Shown one piece after another: positions 15,996 to 25,656 of a DNA stretch of 64,000 nt. Location of the stretch: the NCBI RefSeq assembly GCF_900142935.1, contig NZ_FSRS01000001.1, positions 2,056,001 to 2,120,000 on the forward strand. The letters are read 5' to 3'. The first letter of the stretch is position 1. Every line of letters begins with the position of its first letter. Source of the stretch: Rhodovulum sp. ES.010. Its GTDB lineage: Bacteria; Pseudomonadota; Alphaproteobacteria; Rhodobacterales; Rhodobacteraceae. The position numbers and the translations under genes were made by a program. The notes beneath the pieces are model-generated. The model made no database searches and was not told where the DNA came from. It saw only the letters and a list, made by a program, of their open reading frames with translations.

Positions 15996-16904
15996 CTACC
16001 TGGGATGCCCGCCTTTACCGTTGCCGCCGGCGTTGCCGTTGCCATTGCCGCCGGCGTTGCCGTTGCCGTTGCCGCCGGCGTTACCGTTGCCGTTGCCGCC
16101 GGCGTTGCCGTTCCCGTTGCCGCCGGCGTTGCCGTTGCCATTGCCGCCGGCGTTGCCTTTCCCGTTGCCACCGGCGTTGCCGTTACCCTTGGCATTTCCG
16201 CCGCCGGCCTTGCCGGCCGCGTTGGCACCGTTGCCGTTCCCGTTTCCCTTGCCCCGCGCCGAAGACCCCGCGGGAGCTTCGGTGCCTTTCGCACGCCCCA
16301 CTCGCGACGCGACGGCGGGCACATCGACGACCTGCGCCTTGCGCCCCCGGCCCATAACAGACATCGACCCGCGACCCTGCGCCGGCACCTCTGCCGCCTG
16401 CCCGGCACGCAGATCGACGCGCTGACCGCGCCCCGTATCGGTGGTTTCCACGACGCCGCGTTCGACGCTGACGGCGGCGCCGCGGCGGCTCACGTCGATG
16501 GCAAACCGCGTGCCCTTCACCACGGCCGCAAGATAGGGCGTCAGAACGGTTGTGTGCTTGGTCGGGCGCGTTTCGACATCGAGAAGCATGCGGCCGAACT
16601 TCTGTTTGATCTCTGTCTTCAGGCCGTCACGCCCACGCCGCTCGATGATCGAGGCGACGGTGTTGGGTTTGACCTGGATGATCTCCTGATCCCGTCGCAG
16701 CATCAGACGTCCGCTGCGGCCTGTATGGATCCAACTCCCGTTCGGCAAAGTCATGCCGGGCTCAACCTGATTCCACGAGCGCGCATCGGTCGTGTACCTG
16801 GCCGGCGGAGACACCCTCTCGACGCGCCAGCCGTCGGCCCAGGCCGAACCGGTCAGCGAAAGGACGGTCGCGAACGCGAATAGAAGTGGGATGAAAAGGC
16901 GCAT
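15996..16904 (-). CDS. Secreted FecR-domain protein with Gly/Asn-rich repeat tail
   Basis: 302 residues. A signal peptide (MRLFIPLLFAFATVLSLTGS, cleavage near AWA at 21-23) is followed by a FecR-type beta domain (about 40-165): GSWIHTGRSGRLMLRRDQEI, then GRMLLDVETRP and YLAAVVKGTRFAIDV. The last 90 residues are low-complexity and Gly/Asn-rich, built from an 8-residue unit GNGNAGGN encoded by a 24-bp tandem repeat. It should be periplasmic or exported. It sits upstream of the CHASE2 c-di-GMP protein, for which it may be the periplasmic ligand or partner; that link is inference. Confidence 0.84.
   Translation of the reverse strand: MRLFIPLLFAFATVLSLTGSAWADGWRVERVSPPARYTTDARSWNQVEPGMTLPNGSWIHTGRSGRLMLRRDQEIIQVKPNTVASIIERRGRDGLKTEIKQKFGRMLLDVETRPTKHTTVLTPYLAAVVKGTRFAIDVSRRGAAVSVERGVVETTDTGRGQRVDLRAGQAAEVPAQGRGSMSVMGRGRKAQVVDVPAVASRVGRAKGTEAPAGSSARGKGNGNGNGANAAGKAGGGNAKGNGNAGGNGKGNAGGNGNGNAGGNGNGNAGGNGNGNAGGNGNGNAGGNGNGNAGGNGKGGHPR
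16023..16190 (-). repeat. 24-bp coding tandem repeat, seven copies
   Basis: Seven consecutive 24-bp units, GCCGCCGGCGTTGCCGTTGC-type on the plus strand, with a few substitutions each and no indels. They encode the Gly/Asn repeat of the FecR protein. Copy number is liable to vary by slippage. Confidence 0.88.
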
Positions 16905-17244
16905 CGGGTTCCCCTGCGTTTGATCTCGTCCTTCCTGTCGAACTCTCGTAAATCAGGGGTTGAGAGCGTGCTTGGGAACTATCGCCAATTTGAGCTTTTG
17001 CCGCGTGGCGGCGATTTGGGCGAAAATGGGATGCATCCCGCGGCTGCAAGCCCGGCCCAATGCACGACAAGATGACGGCGACCAGCATGACGGTGACGCT
17101 CATGCTCTCCCGGGACATGACTCTTCCGGATCGGACGCCTGTTGATCGTTCCGGCCTTCTGATCGGCTTGCGCCATGACCCGGCGCAGCATCCGGCCCCT
17201 AGCGGGCAGTCAGGGATGTCGCGGCGGATGCCCGCTGTCGGGGT
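16905..17244. other. Gene-poor region between fecR-like gene and choV
   Basis: About 340 bp holding the upstream region of the FecR gene (minus strand) and the 3' flank of choV. A minus-strand frame starting MSVTVMLVAVILSCIG has a hydrophobic start but runs into the FecR gene in another frame, so I do not call it. No clear terminator or RNA seen. Confidence 0.5.
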
Positions 17245-18279
17245 CTAAGGGCGGCCGTGAATCGACGGTTGCAGCCCGCGCAGCACATCGTCCTTGCCGA
17301 GTTGGCCGATCAGGGTCTCCGCATGCACGACCCCGACCGGACCATCCGCTTGGAGCAAGGTCTCGAAACACTCCTGCACCAGGCAGTCGGCCGCGACGGT
17401 CACCGCGGGCCACACGGCGAGCGGCTGCATCAAGTCACGGGCGCGCAGCACGCCCAGAGGGTTCATGTGCTGCACGAAATCGGCAACGTAGTCGTTCTTG
17501 GGGTCGGTAAAGATGTCCTGCGGCGCGCCGCTCTGGATGATCCGGCCGCCTTCCATGATCGAGATGTGGTTGCCCAGCTTGAACGCCTCGTCCAGGTCGT
17601 GGCTGACAAAGAGGATCGTCCGCTTCAGCCGTTGCTGCAGTTCCAGCAACTCGTCCTGCAGCTTGGTGCGGATCAGCGGGTCGAGCGCCGAAAAGGGCTC
17701 GTCCATCAACAGGATTGGCGCCTCGGTGGCGAAGGCGCGGGCGAGGCCGACGCGCTGTTGCATGCCGCCCGAAAGCTCGCCCACCTTGCGGTCGGCCCAG
17801 TCCGACAGGCCCACCAGCGCCAGCTGGTCCTCGATCCGCCCGCGCGCCTCGCGCCGCCCGACGCCAGCCAGTTCCAGCCCCAGCCCGACATTCTCGCGCA
17901 CGCTACGCCAGGGCAGAAGACCGAATTGCTGGAACACCATCGCGACGTGATGCATGCGGATCCGGCGCAGGGTGGCGGCGTCGGCATTGGTGACGTCGAC
18001 CATGCCCTCGCCGTCATTGACCTCGACCTTGCCGCGCACCACCGGGTTCAGCCCGTTGACCGCGCGCAGCAGCGTCGACTTGCCCGAGCCGGACAGGCCC
18101 ATCAGAACGAGGATCTCGCCCTCTTCCACGGACAGGCTGCAATCGTGCACGCCCAGAACCTGGCCGGTCTCGGCCTGGATCTCACCGCGCTCGCGGCCCT
18201 CGTCCATCAGCGGCAGCGCACGCTCGGGATGCTTCCCGAAGACGATCGAGACGTTTTCGATTCGGACCGCCGTACTCAT
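17245..18279 (-). CDS. choV: Choline ABC transporter ATP-binding protein
   Basis: 344 residues from ATG 18279, which overlaps the choW stop (ATGA). Walker A GLSGSGKST, Q-loop VFQQFGLLPW, signature LSGGMQQRVGLARA, Walker B PILLMDEPFSALDP and H-loop SHDLDEA are intact. The extra C-terminal region (about 270-335) resembles the CBS-like domain of glycine betaine/choline transporter ATPases such as ProV and OpuA. A longer open frame upstream is only the choW gene read in another frame. It powers choline import with ChoX and ChoW. Confidence 0.93.
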   Translation of the reverse strand: MSTAVRIENVSIVFGKHPERALPLMDEGRERGEIQAETGQVLGVHDCSLSVEEGEILVLMGLSGSGKSTLLRAVNGLNPVVRGKVEVNDGEGMVDVTNADAATLRRIRMHHVAMVFQQFGLLPWRSVRENVGLGLELAGVGRREARGRIEDQLALVGLSDWADRKVGELSGGMQQRVGLARAFATEAPILLMDEPFSALDPLIRTKLQDELLELQQRLKRTILFVSHDLDEAFKLGNHISIMEGGRIIQSGAPQDIFTDPKNDYVADFVQHMNPLGVLRARDLMQPLAVWPAVTVAADCLVQECFETLLQADGPVGVVHAETLIGQLGKDDVLRGLQPSIHGRP

Positions 18280-19112
18280 TTGCGCGCCCCCAGGTTCAGG
18301 ATGCGGTCCAGCATGATCGCGACCACCACGATGACGAAGCCGGATTCGAAACCCAGCCCCGTGTTCACCTGGTTCAGCGCCCGGACGACCGGCACGCCCA
18401 GCCCGTCGGCCCCGACCAGCGCGGCGACCACCACCATCGACAGCGACAGCATGATCGTCTGGTTGAGCCCGGCCATGATCTGCGGAAAGGCGTAGGGCAG
18501 CTCCACCTTGAACAGCGTCTGCGCCGGGGTCGCGCCGAAGGCCGTGGCGGCCTCCAAGAGCGCCTTGGGCGTGGAGGAAATCCCCAGATAGGTCAGCCGG
18601 ATCGGCGCCGGCACCACGAAGATCACCGTGGAAATCAGCCCCGGCACCATGCCGATGCCGAAGAACACGATGGCCGGGATCAGGTAGACGAAGGGCGGCA
18701 GGGTCTGCATCAGGTCGAGCACCGGCCTGAGGTAATTGTATAAGCCCGGCCGGTGTGCGGCGTAGATGCCGACGGGCACGCCGATCGCCATGCAGACCAG
18801 ACAGGCCGAAAGCACTAGCGTCAGGCTCTCGGTGGTTTCCTCCCAGTAGCCCTGGTTGAGGATGAACAGGAAGCCGAGGAACACGAACAGCGCGGTCTTC
18901 CAGTTGCGCTGCAGACCGTAGGTGAGTGCGACGAAGGCCAGGACCACGATCAGCGGATGGGGCCCCTGCAACACCCACAGGATGCCATCGATCATCGCCT
19001 CCATAAGGTCGGACAGGGCCTCGAGCGCGAAGTCGCCGTGATCGCGCACCCAGTCGAAGACGGCACTCGCGGCGTCGCCCACGGGTATCTTGTTGTCGGT
19101 CAGCCACTCCAC
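18276..19112 (-). CDS. choW: Choline ABC transporter permease
   Basis: 278 residues with an N-terminal amphipathic region then about six to seven membrane helices (segments near 55-70, 75-90, 95-118, 135-165, 205-235, 245-270). The EAA-type coupling loop reads LLEAATAFGATPAQTLFKVELP. It matches the ChoW/ProW permease family. It lies between choX and choV and overlaps choV by four bases. Confidence 0.92.
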   Translation of the reverse strand: MEWLTDNKIPVGDAASAVFDWVRDHGDFALEALSDLMEAMIDGILWVLQGPHPLIVVLAFVALTYGLQRNWKTALFVFLGFLFILNQGYWEETTESLTLVLSACLVCMAIGVPVGIYAAHRPGLYNYLRPVLDLMQTLPPFVYLIPAIVFFGIGMVPGLISTVIFVVPAPIRLTYLGISSTPKALLEAATAFGATPAQTLFKVELPYAFPQIMAGLNQTIMLSLSMVVVAALVGADGLGVPVVRALNQVNTGLGFESGFVIVVVAIMLDRILNLGARK

Positions 19113-19175
19113 GGCCCCGGTCCCTCCGTCTGGTTGGTGTAGGTCATGGCGTCATCAGCCGGACGCCTTGTCGCG

Positions 19176-19200
19176 AGCCGCCCACGCCCTGCAGGCGGCT
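19176..19200 (-). other. Intergenic hairpin between choX and choW
   Basis: Inverted repeat AGCCGCC (19176-19182) and GGCGGCT (19194-19200) in the 97-bp gap between choX and choW. With no T-run it is more likely a transcript stabiliser or attenuator that lets the binding-protein gene be expressed above the permease. Confidence 0.45.
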
Positions 19201-19209
19201 GCGCCGGGT

Positions 19210-20124
19210 TCAGAGCCCTAGATGGGCGCGCACCGCCGGCAGGCCCTCCTCGCCCTCCACGGTGGTCACACCGTCGAGCCAGGTGTCGAGAACGTCCGCA
19301 TTGTCCTTCAGCCAGGCCTCGGTCGCGTCGGCCGGATCGACGCCCTCGTCGAGGATCTGGCCCATTATGGAATTCTCCATCTCGAGCGTGAAATCCATCT
19401 GCGCGAACAGCTTGGCCGGGTTCGGGCATTCTGCGGAATAGCCTTCGCGGGTGACGGTGTGCACCACGCCCTCGCCGCCGAAGAAATCCTCGCCGCCGGG
19501 CAGGTATTTCAGGTCGAAATTGGCGTTCATCGGGTGCGGCTCCCAGCCCAGGAAGACGACATGCTTATCATCCTTCACGGCCCGGGCGACCTGCGCCAGC
19601 ATCCCCTGTTCCGAGCTTTCGACCACCTCGAACTCGCCCAGCCCGTGGGTGTCGTTCTCGGTCAGGCTGACCAGGTAGGCGTTGCCCTCGTTGCCGGGCT
19701 CGATACCGTAGATCTTCTCGTCCAGCTCCTCGGCGAATTTCGAGATGTCGGCAAAGCTCTGCAGCCCCGCCTCCCAGGTATAGGCCGGCACCGCCAGGGT
19801 ATACTTGGTGCCCTCGAGATTGACGTTGATCTGCTCGATCTCGCCGCTTTCCAGGTAGGGCGTGATCGCGCTGGTCTGCGCCGGCATCCAGTTGCCCAGG
19901 AATACGTCCGCGTCGTCGCCTTCCAGCGAGGCGAAGGTCACCGGCACCGACAGAACCTTCACGTCCACCTCATAGCCCAGCCCTTCGAGCACGTGCTTGG
20001 CGGTAGCGGTGGTGGTGGTGATGTCGGTCCAGCCGACATCGGACATCACGACGGTGTCGCAATCGGCCAGCGCGGCGCCCGAGGTGGCAAGTGCAAGCAC
20101 GGATGCGGCGGAGATCAGTCTCAT
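19210..20124 (-). CDS. choX: Choline-binding periplasmic protein
   Basis: 304 residues with a signal peptide, MRLISAASVLALATSGAALA, cleaved before DCDTV. The mature part carries family segments VFLGNWMP and VVFLGWEPHPMNANFDLKYL, whose aromatic residues form the quaternary-ammonium cage in ChoX and related OpuAC/ProX-like proteins. It is the first gene of choXWV and diverges from betI across a BetI-type operator, so choline probably induces it by relieving BetI repression. Confidence 0.93.
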   Translation of the reverse strand: MRLISAASVLALATSGAALADCDTVVMSDVGWTDITTTTATAKHVLEGLGYEVDVKVLSVPVTFASLEGDDADVFLGNWMPAQTSAITPYLESGEIEQINVNLEGTKYTLAVPAYTWEAGLQSFADISKFAEELDEKIYGIEPGNEGNAYLVSLTENDTHGLGEFEVVESSEQGMLAQVARAVKDDKHVVFLGWEPHPMNANFDLKYLPGGEDFFGGEGVVHTVTREGYSAECPNPAKLFAQMDFTLEMENSIMGQILDEGVDPADATEAWLKDNADVLDTWLDGVTTVEGEEGLPAVRAHLGL

Positions 20125-20154
20125 GGCTTTTCCCTGTTCTGTTCGAGTGGATTT

Positions 20155-20176
20155 ATTGATTGACCAGTCAAACAAT
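20155..20176. promoter_or_regulatory. Probable BetI operator
   Basis: A near-perfect palindrome in the 99-bp choX-betI divergent gap: arms ATTGATTGAC and GTCAAACAAT around CA, with one mismatch in ten. It resembles the BetI sites described for bet operons and is well placed to control both directions. Confidence 0.75.
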
Positions 20177-20223
20177 GGCTGATTAGCTCCGCTTTGCAAC
20201 CATTTTCTCGGAGACGGTGCCGG

Positions 20224-20796
20224 ATGAACGTCCAACCGCAACGCAAGGCGGAACTGATCGAGGCGACGATCCGCGAGATCGGCGCGACGGGCTCGCTTGC
20301 GGTGACCGTGGGCCAGATTTCCAAGCGCGCGGGCGTCTCCTCGGCGCTGGCGTTCCACTATTTCGGCGACAAGGACCGGCTGTTCCTGGCCGCGATGCGC
20401 CACATCCTCGCCGTCTACGGCACCGAAGTCCGGCAGGCCCTTGCCTCGGCCGACGGCCCGCGGACGCGGCTGGAAGGGCTGATCCGCGCGAGCTTCAGCC
20501 CCACGAATTTCAGCCATGACGTGATCGCGGCGTGGCTGAATTTCTACGTCCTCGCGCACCGCTCGCCCGAGGCGCGGCGGCTTCTGGTGGTCTATCACAA
20601 GCGGCTGCATTCCAACCTGGTGCACGACCTGCGCCCGCTCGCCGGCGAGGCCGCACCCGGCATCGCGCGCCGCCTGGCCGGGCTGATCGACGGCATCTAC
20701 CTGCGCTTCGCGCATTTCCCCGCGGACGAGCCCGAGGACAGCGCCTCGGCCCATGTGCTCGCCGCGCTCGAAAACGAGTTGAGGGCCTGTTCGTGA
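20224..20796 (+). CDS. betI: TetR-family choline-responsive repressor BetI
   Basis: 190 residues from ATG 20224. The N-terminal helix-turn-helix (about 10-55, TVGQISKRAGVSSALAFHYF) and the C-terminal ligand domain match BetI. It represses betaine synthesis genes and is released by choline. It is first in betI-betC-betB-betA; its TGA overlaps the GTG start of betC. Confidence 0.93.
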   Translation: MNVQPQRKAELIEATIREIGATGSLAVTVGQISKRAGVSSALAFHYFGDKDRLFLAAMRHILAVYGTEVRQALASADGPRTRLEGLIRASFSPTNFSHDVIAAWLNFYVLAHRSPEARRLLVVYHKRLHSNLVHDLRPLAGEAAPGIARRLAGLIDGIYLRFAHFPADEPEDSASAHVLAALENELRACS

Positions 20797-22298
20797 GCCG
20801 CCCGAACATCCTGATCCTGATGGTCGACCAGTTGAACGGCACGCTGTTTCCCGACGGCCCGGCCGACTGGCTGCACGCGCCGAACCTCAAGCGCCTGGCC
20901 GACCGCTCGGTGCGCTTCGCCAACACCTATACCGCCTCGCCGCTCTGCGCGCCGGGCCGCGCCAGCTTCATGTCGGGCGAGCTGCCGTCGGTCACCGGCG
21001 TCTACGACAACGCCGCCGAGTTCCCCTCGGACCTGCCGACCTATGCCCATCACCTGCGGCGCGCAGGCTATCACACCTGCCTCGGCGGCAAGATGCATTT
21101 CGTCGGCCCAGACCAGATGCACGGCTTCGAGGAGCGGCTGACCACCGACATCTATCCGGCTGATTTCGGCTGGACGCCGGATTACCGAACGCCCGGCGAG
21201 CGGATCGAGTGGTGGTATCACAACATGGGCTCGGTGACCGGCGCGGGCGTCGCAGAGATCAGCAACCAGATGGAGTATGACGACGAGGTGGCGCATTGCG
21301 CCGCGCAAAAGCTCTATCATCTGGCGCGCGGCCACGACGACCGGCCCTGGTGCCTGACGGTCAGCTTCACCCACCCGCACGACCCCTATGTGGCGCGGCG
21401 GCGGTTCTGGGACCTGTACGAAAGCTGCAACCACCTGCTGCCAAAGGTCGGCGCGATTCCCTACGAGGACCAGGACGCCCATTCGAAACGGATCTTCGAC
21501 GCGAACGATTGGCGCAGCTACGACATCACCGAAGAGGATATCCGCCGGTCACGCCGGGCCTATTTCGCCAATATCTCCTATCTCGACGAGAAGATCGGCC
21601 AGTTCCTCGACATCCTCGAGACGACCGGGCAGGAGGCGGCGATCCTGTTCGTGTCGGACCACGGCGACATGCTGGGCGCGCGCGGGCTGTGGTTCAAGAT
21701 GAGCTTCTACGAAGGCTCGGCGCGGGTGCCGATGATGATCTGCGCGCCGGGGCTGAAGCCCGGCCGGGTGGACCGGCCGGTCTCCACCATTGATGTCTGC
21801 CCGACGCTCTGCGACCTGGCCGGCGTCAGCATGGAGGAGATCGCCCCCTGGACCGCCGGCCACAGCCTGGTGCCCGTCGCCGCCGGGGCCGAGCGCGGCC
21901 CGGTGCCGATGGAATACGCCGCCGAAGCCTCCTACGCCCCGCTCGTGGCGCTCCGCGAGGGGCGGTGGAAATACACGCGCTGCGCGCTCGACCCCGAGCA
22001 GCTGTTCGACCTGGAGGCCGACCCGCACGAGCTGACCAATCTGGCCGCGGACCCCGCCCGTGCCGAGACGCTGGCCCGGCTCCGTGAGATGGCCGATGCG
22101 CGCTGGGATCTCGACCGGTTCGACGCCGACGTGCGCAAGAGCCAGGCCCGGCGCTGGGTGGTCTACGAGGCGCTGCGGAACGGCGCCTATTTTCCCTGGG
22201 ACTACCAGCCCCTGCAACAGGCCAGCGACCGCTTCATGCGCAACCACATGGACCTCAACGAGGTCGAGGACCGCGCGCGCTCCCCCCGCGGCAATTGA
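20793..22298 (+). CDS. betC: Choline-sulfatase
   Basis: 501 residues from a GTG at 20793 that overlaps the betI stop; SRPNILILMVDQLNGT is the usual start. The sulfatase signature CAPGR (C52 to R56) contains the cysteine converted to formylglycine, and GGKMHFVGPDQMHGFEERL, DHGDMLGARGLWFK and the C-terminal choline-sulfatase extension are present. It hydrolyses choline-O-sulfate, a common marine osmolyte, to choline and sulfate, feeding BetA and BetB. Confidence 0.94.
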   Translation: MSRPNILILMVDQLNGTLFPDGPADWLHAPNLKRLADRSVRFANTYTASPLCAPGRASFMSGELPSVTGVYDNAAEFPSDLPTYAHHLRRAGYHTCLGGKMHFVGPDQMHGFEERLTTDIYPADFGWTPDYRTPGERIEWWYHNMGSVTGAGVAEISNQMEYDDEVAHCAAQKLYHLARGHDDRPWCLTVSFTHPHDPYVARRRFWDLYESCNHLLPKVGAIPYEDQDAHSKRIFDANDWRSYDITEEDIRRSRRAYFANISYLDEKIGQFLDILETTGQEAAILFVSDHGDMLGARGLWFKMSFYEGSARVPMMICAPGLKPGRVDRPVSTIDVCPTLCDLAGVSMEEIAPWTAGHSLVPVAAGAERGPVPMEYAAEASYAPLVALREGRWKYTRCALDPEQLFDLEADPHELTNLAADPARAETLARLREMADARWDLDRFDADVRKSQARRWVVYEALRNGAYFPWDYQPLQQASDRFMRNHMDLNEVEDRARSPRGN

Positions 22299-22316
22299 AG
22301 CCGAACAGGAACGGAC

Positions 22317-23774
22317 ATGACCCAAGACACGCAGCCCACTGCCAGCCATTACATCGACGGCGCCTATCTGGAGGATACGAGCGGAGACGCCATGGCCGTG
22401 ATCTATCCCGCCACCGGCGCGCGCATCGCCAGGGTGCACGCGGCGACCCCCGACGTGATCGACCGGGCGCTGGCCGCAGCCGAGGCGGCGCAGGCCGACT
22501 GGGCCCGCCTGCCGGGGCGCGAGCGCGGCCGCGTGTTGATCCGCGCGGCCGAGATCATGCGCGCGCGCAACCGCGACCTCTCGATCCTCGAGACCTACGA
22601 CACCGGCAAGCCCTTGCAGGAAACGCTGGTGGCCGATGCAGCCAGCGGCGCCGACGCGCTGGAGTATTTCGGCGGGCTCGCGGGCAGCCTTACAGGCGAG
22701 CATATTCCGCTGGGCGACGACTGGGCCTATACCGTACGCGAACCGCTGGGCGTCTGCGTCGGCATCGGGGCCTGGAACTACCCCACGCAGATCGCCTGCT
22801 GGAAGGCCGCGCCCGCGCTGGCCTGCGGCAACGCGATGGTGTTCAAGCCCTCCGAAACCACGCCACTTTCGGCGCTGAAGGTCGCCGAGATCCTGACCGA
22901 GGCCGGCGCCCCGCCGGGGCTGTTCAATGTGGTGCAGGGCGCGGGCGACGTCGGGCAGCGCCTGGTGACAGACCCGCGCGTTGCCAAGGTCTCGCTCACG
23001 GGGTCGGTGCCGACAGGGCGCAAGGTCTATGCCGCGGCGGCGGCAGAGATGAAGCATGTCACGATGGAACTGGGCGGCAAGTCGCCGCTCCTGGTCTTCG
23101 ACGACGCCGATCTCGACAACGCGGTGGGCGGCGCGATCCTCGGCAATTTCTATTCCTCGGGACAGGTCTGTTCCAACGGCACGCGCGTCTTCGTTCAAAC
23201 GGGGATCAAGAAGGCGTTTCTGACCCGCCTGGCCGAGCGGCTGAACGGCGCCGTGATCGGCGACCCGCTGGACGAGGCCACGAATTTCGGCCCGCTGGTC
23301 AGCGAAGGGCAGTTGAACATCGTGATGCGCTATATCGAGACGGGTCTTGCAGAGGGTGCGCGGCTGGTGACAGGGGGCCAGCGGCTGGACCGGGCGGGGT
23401 ATTTCCTGCGGCCGGCGGTCTTTGCCGACGTGACCGACGACATGACCATCGCGCGCGAGGAAATCTTCGGCCCGGTCCTGTCGGTCCTGGACTTCACGGA
23501 CGAGGCCGAAGCGGTGGACCGTGCCAACGCCACCGACTACGGCCTGTCGGCGGGCCTCTTCACCCGCGACATTTCCCGCGCGCACCGGGTGATCGGAGCA
23601 CTCCGGGCCGGGACCTGCTTCGTCAACTCCTACAACGACGCGCCGGTGGAAATGCCCTTCGGCGGGGTGAAGATGTCCGGTGTCGGGCGCGAGAACGCTA
23701 AGGCCGCCATCGAGCACTACAGCCAGGTGAAATCCGTCTATGTCCGCATGGGCGACGTGGAGGCCCCCTTCTGA
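22317..23774 (+). CDS. betB: Betaine aldehyde dehydrogenase
   Basis: 485 residues. The catalytic Cys285 is in [13 protein letters not shown] and the general base Glu251 in [20 protein letters not shown] gives the NAD-binding turn. It oxidises betaine aldehyde to glycine betaine. It is 18 bp after betC and overlaps betA by one base. Full length for the family. Confidence 0.95.
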   Translation: MTQDTQPTASHYIDGAYLEDTSGDAMAVIYPATGARIARVHAATPDVIDRALAAAEAAQADWARLPGRERGRVLIRAAEIMRARNRDLSILETYDTGKPLQETLVADAASGADALEYFGGLAGSLTGEHIPLGDDWAYTVREPLGVCVGIGAWNYPTQIACWKAAPALACGNAMVFKPSETTPLSALKVAEILTEAGAPPGLFNVVQGAGDVGQRLVTDPRVAKVSLTGSVPTGRKVYAAAAAEMKHVTMELGGKSPLLVFDDADLDNAVGGAILGNFYSSGQVCSNGTRVFVQTGIKKAFLTRLAERLNGAVIGDPLDEATNFGPLVSEGQLNIVMRYIETGLAEGARLVTGGQRLDRAGYFLRPAVFADVTDDMTIAREEIFGPVLSVLDFTDEAEAVDRANATDYGLSAGLFTRDISRAHRVIGALRAGTCFVNSYNDAPVEMPFGGVKMSGVGRENAKAAIEHYSQVKSVYVRMGDVEAPF

Positions 23775-25432
23775 TGCAGGCAGACTACGTCATCGTCGGG
23801 GCGGGCAGCGCGGGCTGCGCGATCGCGTATCGGCTGGCCGAGGCGGGCAAACGGGTGCTGGTCATCGAACATGGCGGCTCGGATGCCGGGCCGCTGATCC
23901 AGATGCCCGGCGCGCTGAGCTACCCGATGAACATGGCGCGCTACGATTGGGGCTACCGCACAGAACCAGAGCCGCACCTGGGCGGGCGCCGTCTGGCCTG
24001 CCCGCGAGGCAAGGTGCTCGGCGGGTCCTCCTCGATCAACGGGATGATCTACGTCCGCGGTCACGCGCGCGACTACGACCACTGGCGCGACCAGGGGGCC
24101 GAGGGCTGGGGCTACGCGGATGTTCTGCCCTATTTCCGGCGGATGGAGGACTGGCACGACGGCGGACATGGCGGCGATCCGGCCTGGCGCGGGGTGGGCG
24201 GGCCGCTGCACGTCACCCGCGGGTCGCGGATCAACCCGCTGACCCGCGCCTTCGTCGCGGCCGGGCGGCAGGCCGGCTATACGGCAACAGGCGATTACAA
24301 CGGCCAGCAGCAAGAGGGATTCGGCCCCTTCGACATGACCGTGTGGAAGGGCGAGCGGTGGTCCGCCGCCCGCGCCTACCTACGCCCGGCGCTGAAACGG
24401 CCCAATTGCGATCTCGTGCACGCCTTCGCCCGCAGGATCGTGATCGAAGACGGCCGCGCCGTGGGCGTCGAGGTTGCACGCGGCGGCCAAATCGAGGTGA
24501 TCCGCGCCGAGGCCGAAGTGATCCTCGCGGCCTCCTCGATCAACTCGCCCAAGCTGCTGATGCTGTCGGGCATCGGTCCCGCAACGCATCTTGCCGAGCA
24601 CGGAATCGCGGTTGTCGCCGATCGGCCCGGCGTCGGACAGAACCTGCAGGACCACCTGGAACTCTACATCCAGGCCGCGGCCAGCCAGCCGGTCAGCCTG
24701 TTCACCTACTGGAACCTTCTGGGCAAGGCCTATGTCGGCGCACGTTGGCTGTTCACCCGGCGCGGGCCGGGCGCGTCGAACCAGTTCGAGAGCGCGGCCT
24801 TCATCCGCTCGGCGGCCGGGGTGGACTATCCCGACATCCAGTATCACTTCCTGCCCATCGCGGTGCGCTACGACGGGCAGGCCGCCGCCGAGGGCCACGG
24901 CTTCCAGGCCCATGTGGGTCCTATGCGCAGCCCCTCGCGCGGGCATGTCACGCTGCGCTCGGCCGATCCGGCGGCTCCCCCGCGGATCCTTTTCAACTAC
25001 ATGAGCCACGAGAAGGACTGGGCCGACTTCCGCACCTGCATCCGGCTGACGCGCGAGATTTTCGCCCAAGAGGCGTTCGCGCCGTATTTCAGGAAGGAGA
25101 TCCAGCCGGCGCCCGAGGCGCAAACCGACGAGGATCTCGACGCTTTCATCCGGGAGCACGTCGAAAGCGCCTATCACCCCTGCGGCACCGCGCGCATGGG
25201 CCGGCGCGACGATCCGATGGCGGTCGTCGACCCGGAGGCGCGCGTGATCGGGGTGGAGTGCTTGCGGCTCGCCGACAGCTCGATCTTCCCGCGCATCACC
25301 AACGGCAATCTCAACGCGCCGTCGATCATGGTCGGCGAAAAGGTCTCCGACCATATTCTGGCGCGCGCGCCGTTGCCGCCCGACAACCGCGCGCCTTGGA
25401 TCAATCCGAAATGGCAAGACGCGCAACGCTGA
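23774..25432 (+). CDS. betA: Choline dehydrogenase
   Basis: 552 residues of the GMC oxidoreductase family. FAD-binding [15 protein letters not shown] lies at the N-terminus, the first GMC signature is [20 protein letters not shown], and the catalytic His is in [12 protein letters not shown] with the partner Asn in [13 protein letters not shown]. It oxidises choline to betaine aldehyde and is the last gene of the bet operon. Confidence 0.95.
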   Translation: MQADYVIVGAGSAGCAIAYRLAEAGKRVLVIEHGGSDAGPLIQMPGALSYPMNMARYDWGYRTEPEPHLGGRRLACPRGKVLGGSSSINGMIYVRGHARDYDHWRDQGAEGWGYADVLPYFRRMEDWHDGGHGGDPAWRGVGGPLHVTRGSRINPLTRAFVAAGRQAGYTATGDYNGQQQEGFGPFDMTVWKGERWSAARAYLRPALKRPNCDLVHAFARRIVIEDGRAVGVEVARGGQIEVIRAEAEVILAASSINSPKLLMLSGIGPATHLAEHGIAVVADRPGVGQNLQDHLELYIQAAASQPVSLFTYWNLLGKAYVGARWLFTRRGPGASNQFESAAFIRSAAGVDYPDIQYHFLPIAVRYDGQAAAEGHGFQAHVGPMRSPSRGHVTLRSADPAAPPRILFNYMSHEKDWADFRTCIRLTREIFAQEAFAPYFRKEIQPAPEAQTDEDLDAFIREHVESAYHPCGTARMGRRDDPMAVVDPEARVIGVECLRLADSSIFPRITNGNLNAPSIMVGEKVSDHILARAPLPPDNRAPWINPKWQDAQR

Positions 25433-25656
25433 CCGGGTCTAGGCCGGCGCCAGGTTCTCGCGGTTGTCGCGGGGATGCGGGTCTCAGCTCATCGGCCGCA
25501 TATCGCAAGCCCATCGCGCGATGAGGCCCTCGAACCGCGCGCAGACATCCGGCATCGCCCGATGCTTGGCTGCAGTCTATCGCAGCAAGGGGATCACGGC
25601 CCGGTTCAGGCGCATGCCGAAAACAGGATCCGCATCGGACTTGCTACCGCCCACCG

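Noticed and set aside
16023..16190. CRISPR-like regular repetition in the FecR gene
   Set aside because: A 24-bp tandem coding repeat with no spacers.
16762..17118. 118-residue minus-strand frame with a hydrophobic start upstream of the FecR gene
   Set aside because: It runs 140 bases into the FecR gene in another frame, and its second half is simply the shadow of that gene.
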